Source of the DNA: Euryarchaeota archaeon UBA602
GTDB lineage: Archaea; Thermoplasmatota; Poseidoniia; Poseidoniales; Thalassarchaeaceae
Direction of reading: 5' to 3'
Length of the DNA: 5,882 bases
NCBI GenBank assembly: GCA_002498455.1
Contig: DAHO01000031.1
Location: 1-5,882 of the forward strand
Of the stretch, positions 1-4,221 are shown one piece after another. Numbering within the stretch: position 1 is the stretch's first letter; each line of letters opens with the position of its first letter. The translations under genes were made by a program, and so were the position numbers. The notes under the pieces are model-generated. The model worked only from the letters and a program-made list of their open reading frames with translations, did no database searches and was not told where the DNA came from.

Positions 1-28
1 ATCCTGCCCCCTGCACCATCGAATTGTA

Positions 29-349
29 TCAGTTAGTGAACAAAATTGTTGCAGTTGAATTGAACAGGATGTCGTCAGCGATTTCAAAACCTGCGGCCAC
101 AAATGATTCGATGATTTTTCCTTCTTGGATCTTGTATTCCTCGGACGAACGAAATTGTTCCAATGCCATCTCATCTGACCATCTTGTGGACGCAATGATG
201 CGTTCGTCATCTTCAGCAAATGTTGAACCAATGCAACCATGTTCCATTGCAGTTGAAAGAAAGGCCACCATGGATTCACTCATTTCTGCCGTGATTTCCC
301 TGTTATTTTTGTTGGTAACCCACACCCGCATCACCGATGATTTTTCCAT
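29..349 (-). CDS. ABM-like (antibiotic biosynthesis monooxygenase fold) small protein
   Basis: A 106-residue soluble protein with no signal peptide or membrane segment. It shows the pattern of a dimeric alpha/beta-barrel (ABM) domain. A first beta strand (MRVWVT, residues 7-12) is followed by a helix (about 20-36). A strand/turn contains HGCIGSTFAED (37-47). Then come the strand and helix typical of ABM proteins, IIASTRWSDEMALEQFRSSE (51-70), and a closing strand (TATILF, 99-104). The length matches the family's usual 95-110 residues. Known members include quinone monooxygenases, haem-degrading enzymes and many of unknown role, so no substrate is assigned. The start at 349 has no clear ribosome binding site, but a TATA-like ATTAAA lies about 26 bases upstream, which fits a leaderless transcript. 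Met7 is an alternative start. The gene is divergent from the SMR transporter. The opposite strand is also open here, but its product looks unlike a protein. Confidence 0.72.
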   Translation of the reverse strand: MEKSSVMRVWVTNKNNREITAEMSESMVAFLSTAMEHGCIGSTFAEDDERIIASTRWSDEMALEQFRSSEEYKIQEGKIIESFVAAGFEIADDILFNSTATILFTN

Positions 350-372
350 GCAATGACCATGGAGTAGGTGCC

Positions 373-378
373 TTTAAT
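373..378 (-). promoter_or_regulatory. Candidate TATA box for the ABM-like gene
   Basis: On the minus strand this reads ATTAAA, centred about 26 bases upstream of the ATG at 349. That is the expected archaeal TATA-box distance for a leaderless transcript starting at or near the A of the ATG. No BRE was verified, and a six-base AT-rich match is weak evidence by itself. Confidence 0.3.
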
Positions 379-432
379 CATTCATGTTGTGAAATCCAAT
401 CTCTAATTCGATTCCGCACGTAAGTTAATGCG

Positions 433-456
433 ATGTCAAACAAAGCGCATTGACAT
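433..456. promoter_or_regulatory. Candidate operator dyad in the divergent intergenic region
   Basis: The 7-base arms ATGTCAA (433-439) and TTGACAT (450-456) are perfect inverted repeats separated by 10 bases. An overlapping pair, AATGCG (427-432) and CGCATT (446-451), is also inverted. The dyad lies between two divergent genes, ending about 25 bases before the TATA-like box of the SMR gene. It could bind a dimeric regulator. Seven-base arms can occur by chance in a region of this size, so this is only a candidate. Confidence 0.3.
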
Positions 457-481
457 GCAGATTTCGCCTATTCAGTCATTT

Positions 482-487
482 GATATA
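482..487 (+). promoter_or_regulatory. Candidate TATA box for the SMR transporter gene
   Basis: GATATA, inside the AT-rich run TTTGATATATG, is centred about 24-25 bases before the ATG at 509 but only about 18 bases before the ATG at 503. The distance fits an archaeal promoter whose transcript starts near 509, and so also supports 509 as the start codon. Confidence 0.38.
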
Positions 488-508
488 TGCAAGCCTTGAG
501 GAATGGTT

Positions 509-844
509 ATGAACAACTTGGTTTACCTCGGTTTAGCGATTTTTTCTGAAGTGATAGCTACAGCATCCCTCAAATCTACAGAAGGATTCACTCGCTTAGT
601 ACCATCTATTGTTGTGCTAGCAGGCTACTCAGCAGCATTCTATTTTCTCTCGCTGACATTGGATACCATTCCCATTGGTGTAGCGTATGCCGTTTGGTCA
701 GGAGTTGGTGTAGCAACCATAGCAATTGTTTCGTACATTCTGTACGACCAGAAAATCGATACTGCTGGAATCATCGGTATTGGCCTAATCATAGCAGGTG
801 TAGTCGTACTGCGCTTGTTCAGTGAATCAACCGCTGAAGTATGA
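509..844 (+). CDS. EmrE-type small multidrug resistance (SMR) transporter
   Basis: This four-helix inner-membrane antiporter of 111 residues would export cationic, lipophilic compounds in exchange for protons as a homodimer. It aligns end to end without gaps to recalled E. coli EmrE. Glu14, the essential proton/substrate carboxylate, falls in FSEVIAT. Tyr40, Tyr60 and Trp63 of the substrate pocket are present (AYAVWSGVG at 59-67). Gly97 in helix 4 (GLIIAG) and the loop-1 motif EGFTRL (25-30) are also kept. Helices lie at about 4-21, 33-51, 58-78 and 86-105. This is the Qac/EmrE drug-efflux subtype by its WSG motif and by Lys22, with the tail typical of EmrE. An ATG at 503 is in frame, but 509 is preferred: GAGG at 498-501 is 7 bases from it, and only this start puts the glutamate at position 14. 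The close match to a bacterial protein suggests horizontal transfer, although archaeal SMR proteins are known. Confidence 0.95.
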   Translation: MNNLVYLGLAIFSEVIATASLKSTEGFTRLVPSIVVLAGYSAAFYFLSLTLDTIPIGVAYAVWSGVGVATIAIVSYILYDQKIDTAGIIGIGLIIAGVVVLRLFSESTAEV

Positions 845-905
845 TAATCATCAAGGGAGTTCTCGGTATTGGGTTTCAAGGTAAATCCACGCCTTCATCT
901 CTTAG

Positions 906-1247
906 AAGGAGTCTTTTGGTTTCTATTCCACCTTCACCACATTGGTGTTACCGAAAGCCACAGATGAAGGCATCATTGATCTTGAAGCTCACTATTTTTC
1001 AGTCCACAAAGCCTTCTTCACCATTGTAGCCTTTTCGTTGTTCAGCTCATCGATTGTGAATTATTCCATTTTCGGAGAACCCTTGATTGGCCCGATGACC
1101 ATCATGCCATCCATTGTGGGCTGTGCTGCCATCGGTGCGGCGTGGTCCGATTCGCAAGCTTATCACAAGGGCGTGGGGGTGTTCATGTTCCTGATGTTCC
1201 TCGCCTTCCAACTGACGGACAATACCGTGATTTCATACACATCTTGA
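906..1247 (+). pseudogene. Truncated membrane protein remnant (C-terminal half)
   Basis: The frame is open from just after a TAG at 903-905 to the TGA at 1245-1247. It encodes about 113 residues with no ATG before the middle; only TTG 942 or GTG 945 could start it. The product begins inside a hydrophobic stretch (FYSTFTTLVLP) and continues with DLEAHYFSVHKAFFTIVAFS, then two further hydrophobic segments. The pattern 'membrane segment ending in Pro, acidic linker, D-L-x-x-HYF-x-x-(R/H)-x-x-FF' resembles the second half of a family of uncharacterised bacterial membrane proteins of about 200 residues, judged from memory. The first half should lie upstream, but that space holds the SMR gene and about 60 non-coding bases. 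The simplest reading is a gene truncated by deletion or by arrival of the SMR gene. A short functional gene using TTG at 942 (101 residues) cannot be excluded. Confidence 0.5.
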
Positions 1248-1251
1248 TTGA

Positions 1252-1268
1252 AAATCCCTACGGGATTT
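1252..1268. repeat. Perfect 7-bp inverted repeat with TAC loop after the remnant gene
   Basis: AAATCCC (1252-1258), TAC loop, GGGATTT (1262-1268), beginning 5 bases after the stop codon at 1247. The stem with A's on the left and T's on the right resembles a short two-way terminator, though the T tract is part of the stem and only three long. It lies between the decayed gene and the next gene, so it could mark a transcript end. Confidence 0.4.
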
Positions 1269-1317
1269 GACCGGCGGCCGTCCAAAGTGACAAAAGGTGG
1301 GATGTTGTGCTGGACTC

Positions 1318-3471
1318 ATGAGCGACGACGAAAACCCCGCCGTAGGCGGGGACGATTTGATGTCGCCTCATGAATTGCTAGAGGAATTGGATACCGATGA
1401 ATCCGGCTGGATTGAATCGGATGAATTCGAAAAACGTGACCCGATTGACAAAGAACTCGACCGGATTCGAACACGTCGAGAGAAAGCCTCTCGTCGATTC
1501 CCTCGCGGCATCGAGGACTTCGTTCTCATTGGTGGTCTGATTTACGGCATCCTGTTCTTTGGTGGTACTCTTGTGATGAGTGCTGGGCTACTGGGCAACA
1601 GTGTCGCCCTCGATGAGACTCTATCCGATACATTCCTCGACTTTGAGAACTGCACTGATCCCGGTGATGAAGTTTGGATCAACGTCTGGATCGACGATTC
1701 ACACAATATTCGGGTCGATGCCATGAACGTCCCTGCTGACGCCATTTACACCAATATTTCCTACAGTATCAGCGAAGGCACGGCCAAAGGCTCGCTAGGC
1801 GAGGTCATGAAAGAAGAGAATTCCACCACAATCAAGGTCGATATCCACACATGGCCCGATGGCGACTATGATTTGCATGCTGAGTTTACGAATCGAAGCG
1901 TCGAGTACATAGACGAGTTTGATGAAGAAGGCAATACAACAGGAAACCAAACAGAAATTTGGTCCGAGAAGACCATTGCACAATCCACAGTCTTTGTTGA
2001 AATCAGAAGTCGTGCCCCGGGGATGGCTTGGTTGCCCTGGGTTGAAGATGACCCCGTGACAGAAGCAAAACTCACCACGGACGAGTCACGACGCTGCTGG
2101 ACCACCTCTGAACTTGGAAACTGGGGCTGGATTATGATGGCCGCAGAGTGGGGTGGTGGGCGTGAAACCGCCATGTTGGCTGGTGGTTCAGCCGGTGTCC
2201 CACCTTGGTGGATGGCTTTCGTCTCCATGTCGATGTCGATTTTCTTCTTGTTCGTCCAATACCCGCTAATGTATCGGTTCTACCATACCGAAGAAGACGA
2301 TGCATTGAGTGAAAAGCAGCTTCGTAGATTGATTCAACAAGCCATTCAGAAAACCGAGAAGCGGATGCGTGTGGTCGTTGATTGGGATGTTTGGAAAATG
2401 CAGGAAAGAGAGATCAGTATCGATGTCTTGATTCCTTACAAAACCACGATGGAAACCCACGAGGATATGCAATCGATTCGGGCGACCATGGTCAAGAATG
2501 TCTTGGATGAGTTCAAGGACTTTGGCGTCATGAAACCGTTGCACTTGCAAGCCAAACCTCTAGACCACCGTAAGGGAATCTTCGAAACCATCGGCCAAGG
2601 TCTCGACATGACGGTTGAGGCCAAAGGAGAGCGTGCCGAATTGGTGGATGACTATTCCAAGTTCTTCGAAAGCGTCGGCAATCTCGCGGGAGTCGAAGAT
2701 CGTGCGATTGAGTCACTCAAAGCATGGTTCAAAACTCAGCGTCTCATCGATCGTGGTTCCAAGATTTACTCCGACGATGTTGCACTGTATGTCCGTGTCA
2801 TCTACAAGCCAAAATTACGCTTTGCGTTTTTCCGCTTCAAGCGCTCATATGCCGATGTTGAGGCCGCCATTGAGAATCATTTGAAACTGGAAATGAAAGA
2901 TTATCTCAAAGATCGAAAATTGATTGTCAGTGCTCGAAATGAAGTCCAAACATTGTCTGACAGAGCTGCAGCGGGTCGTGTCGAAACCGGTGGGGAAGAA
3001 GGCAAGAATCAGGCGCTGGTCGCCAAGAAAGACGGCATCGTCGGCACGCTGCTCCAGAACCAAGTCATGGGCGACGTCTTGTCGACGGTCGAGTTCGTCG
3101 CCCAAGAGAAACGCGATTTCATCAACAAATGGGGATTCTTGGGCCTCATCGTTTTCGTTTGGATTCCATTCATGGCATCCGGAGTGCTCGTAGGCGCCAT
3201 GCTCGGTCTCTTGAGTCGAATGAAGTTCACCAATGTACTCGCCGCCTGCACCATCGGTGGATTTGCTGCATCCGTCACTTGGGCCTACACCGCTCGTGGA
3301 ATCATTGAGGTCATGGAGCGATATCATGCCGAGGCCTTGATTCCGTGGATGATTGCGATTGTCGTTGCCTTCGCAGTGTTCCACCTACGAACAAGCAAGC
3401 GCCGACGTCGAGAAGCACTGTTCAAGGAAACGGTTCAATTCTTCAGTGGAACTGCAGATCAAGATGCCTGA
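1318..3471 (+). CDS. Composite membrane protein: EF-hand, sequon-rich outer domain, Sm_multidrug_ex-like C-terminus
   Basis: A 717-residue membrane protein of unknown function. Residues 25-36 (DTDESGWIESDE) form a canonical EF-hand calcium loop. A basic stretch (49-63) precedes membrane segment 1 (about 66-93). Residues 94-290 form an outward beta-rich domain carrying six N-X-S/T sequons (N111, N146, N168, N192, N206, N210) and two cysteines (C112, C260) that could pair. Membrane segment 2 lies at about 296-318. Residues 323-598 are a charged, mixed helical cytosolic domain I do not recognise. Residues 604-691 begin KWGFLGLIVFVWIPFMASG and resemble the Pfam small multi-drug export family (KyGllGl..FvaiPlPgtG..tGal). 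A basic stop-transfer tail (KRRRRE) follows. ATG 1318 is chosen because it starts an acidic, hydrophilic N-terminus. GTG 1297 (adds 7 residues) and ATG 1360 are alternatives, and no strong ribosome binding site decides. The protein may be a calcium-responsive membrane or envelope protein, but transport is not demonstrated. Confidence 0.88.
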   Translation: MSDDENPAVGGDDLMSPHELLEELDTDESGWIESDEFEKRDPIDKELDRIRTRREKASRRFPRGIEDFVLIGGLIYGILFFGGTLVMSAGLLGNSVALDETLSDTFLDFENCTDPGDEVWINVWIDDSHNIRVDAMNVPADAIYTNISYSISEGTAKGSLGEVMKEENSTTIKVDIHTWPDGDYDLHAEFTNRSVEYIDEFDEEGNTTGNQTEIWSEKTIAQSTVFVEIRSRAPGMAWLPWVEDDPVTEAKLTTDESRRCWTTSELGNWGWIMMAAEWGGGRETAMLAGGSAGVPPWWMAFVSMSMSIFFLFVQYPLMYRFYHTEEDDALSEKQLRRLIQQAIQKTEKRMRVVVDWDVWKMQEREISIDVLIPYKTTMETHEDMQSIRATMVKNVLDEFKDFGVMKPLHLQAKPLDHRKGIFETIGQGLDMTVEAKGERAELVDDYSKFFESVGNLAGVEDRAIESLKAWFKTQRLIDRGSKIYSDDVALYVRVIYKPKLRFAFFRFKRSYADVEAAIENHLKLEMKDYLKDRKLIVSARNEVQTLSDRAAAGRVETGGEEGKNQALVAKKDGIVGTLLQNQVMGDVLSTVEFVAQEKRDFINKWGFLGLIVFVWIPFMASGVLVGAMLGLLSRMKFTNVLAACTIGGFAASVTWAYTARGIIEVMERYHAEALIPWMIAIVVAFAVFHLRTSKRRRREALFKETVQFFSGTADQDA
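1335..1351. repeat. GC-rich perfect inverted repeat at the 5' end of the composite gene
   Basis: CCCCGCC (1335-1341), GTA loop, GGCGGGG (1345-1351) form a perfect, very stable 7-bp hairpin. It starts 17 bases after the ATG at 1318 and ends 8 bases before an in-frame ATG at 1360. Read on the minus strand it is CCCCGCC-TAC-GGCGGGG followed by TTTT, which is terminator-like for leftward transcription. On the plus strand it could slow initiation, or would be a leader hairpin if translation actually starts at 1360. Confidence 0.45.
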
Positions 3472-3492
3472 TCACCCTGCAAAGCAGGGTGA
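3472..3492. terminator. 9-bp triloop hairpin directly after the composite gene
   Basis: TCACCCTGC (3472-3480), AAA loop, GCAGGGTGA (3484-3492) form a perfect 9-bp stem. It begins at the first base after the stop codon (TGA 3469-3471). No T-run follows on the plus strand, so it is not a classical intrinsic terminator. It may protect or define the 3' end of the transcript. Its position separates this gene from the ABC operon 40 bases later. Confidence 0.45.
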
Positions 3493-3504
3493 AAATATCA
3501 TAAT
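3493..3504 (+). promoter_or_regulatory. AT-rich candidate promoter for the ABC transporter operon
   Basis: AAATATCATAAT lies 28-39 bases before the ATG at 3532, directly behind the hairpin that follows the previous gene. A TATA element here would start transcription about 5-11 bases before the ATG. No ribosome binding site is visible in that short leader, which is common for first genes in archaea. The match is weak, and read-through from the upstream gene remains possible. Confidence 0.3.
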
Positions 3505-3531
3505 CCACCGATTTGAGAACGCTTTGATAGT

Positions 3532-4212
3532 ATGACATTGGTCGATATTGTTGGGCTGAAGCGACATTACGAAATGGCCTCCGGTACCGTTAAGGCACTC
3601 GATGGGATTGATCTCACAATTGATGAGGGCGAACGAATTCTATTGTTGGGTCCTTCAGGGTCAGGCAAGACCACGTTGCTCAATTGTTTAGCAGCATTGG
3701 ACAACCCAACCGGAGGTGCCTACCATTTCAGTGGTGAAGAAGTGCCCAAAGGTCACGCAGAGAAAATGGCGACATTCCGAAGAGAAAACATCGGCTATGT
3801 ATTCCAATTCTTCAATCTCCTTCAAGATTTGACTGTACTCGAAAACATCCTGTTGATTCAGGAACTCTCGGGAGGTCGAGATGAGAATCGAGCCAAGGAG
3901 TTGCTAGCGTTGGTTGGACTTGAAGATGAGATGGATCGCTTTCCCGCTGAGATCAGTGGTGGGCAACAGCAGCGTGTCGCCATTGCTCGAAGTTTGGCCA
4001 AACGCCCCAACTTGCTTCTTGGCGATGAGTTGACTGGCAATTTGGATTCGGCGACTTCGGACAAAGTGATGGAAGTCCTGGTCAGCGCTTGTGTGGCAGA
4101 AGGCATCACCACGGTGATGGTTACACATGACGAATCTCTGACCCAGTATGCGACACGTGTGGTTCGATTGGACAGTGGAAAAATCATCTCTGATGAAGCG
4201 GTTTCCAATTGA
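3532..4212 (+). CDS. ABC transporter ATP-binding protein, MacB/LolD type
   Basis: A 226-residue cytoplasmic ATPase that should power the permease encoded next to it. All nucleotide-binding motifs are visible: A-loop Tyr13, Walker A GPSGSGKTT (40-48), Q-loop Gln92 in VFQFFNL, signature ISGGQQQR (141-148), Walker B LLLGDE (161-166), D-loop GNLD (169-172) and switch His199 in VTHD. The length and the 'Y-VFQFFNLLQDLTVLEN' region are typical of the MacB/LolD/FtsE branch, which couples ATP hydrolysis to movement of an extracytoplasmic domain rather than to classic membrane passage. One oddity is that the usual DEPTGNLD reads DELTGNLD, with leucine replacing a strongly conserved proline. The catalytic glutamate is intact, so the protein is probably active. 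The stop codon overlaps the next gene's ribosome binding site. No MacA-type adaptor is visible, so the substrate is unknown. Confidence 0.96.
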   Translation: MTLVDIVGLKRHYEMASGTVKALDGIDLTIDEGERILLLGPSGSGKTTLLNCLAALDNPTGGAYHFSGEEVPKGHAEKMATFRRENIGYVFQFFNLLQDLTVLENILLIQELSGGRDENRAKELLALVGLEDEMDRFPAEISGGQQQRVAIARSLAKRPNLLLGDELTGNLDSATSDKVMEVLVSACVAEGITTVMVTHDESLTQYATRVVRLDSGKIISDEAVSN

Positions 4213-4217
4213 GGTGA
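4211..4217 (+). promoter_or_regulatory. Strong Shine-Dalgarno overlapping the ATPase stop codon
   Basis: GAGGTGA is a near-perfect anti-16S match placed 4 bases before the ATG at 4222. Its first two bases are part of the ATPase stop codon (TGA 4210-4212). This fixes the permease start and indicates translational coupling of ATPase and permease. It contrasts with the first genes of the window, which mostly lack such a site. Confidence 0.8.
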
Positions 4218-4221
4218 ATAA

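Noticed and set aside
24..356. Rightward open frame of 110 codons opposite the ABM-like gene
   Set aside because: Its product is Ser/Met-rich with no domain pattern, while the leftward frame gives a coherent ABM-like fold.
503..508. ATG at 503 as the SMR start
   Set aside because: It leaves no room between the GAGG motif and the ATG and would shift the essential glutamate to position 16; the ATG at 509 fits the spacing, the TATA distance and EmrE numbering.
841..851. Palindrome ATGAT-A-ATCAT at the SMR stop codon
   Set aside because: It is five-base, AT-rich and unsupported by a second copy; it is likely chance.
841..1029. Open frame starting in an ATGA overlap with the SMR stop codon
   Set aside because: The ATGA overlap looks like translational coupling, but the product is a Ser/Pro/Lys-rich low-quality sequence and it overlaps the better-supported membrane remnant in another frame.
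2845..3384. Leftward 179-codon open frame inside the composite gene
   Set aside because: It is antisense to conserved membrane and cytosolic sequence of the 717-residue protein; its His/Asp/Gly-rich product looks like a codon shadow.
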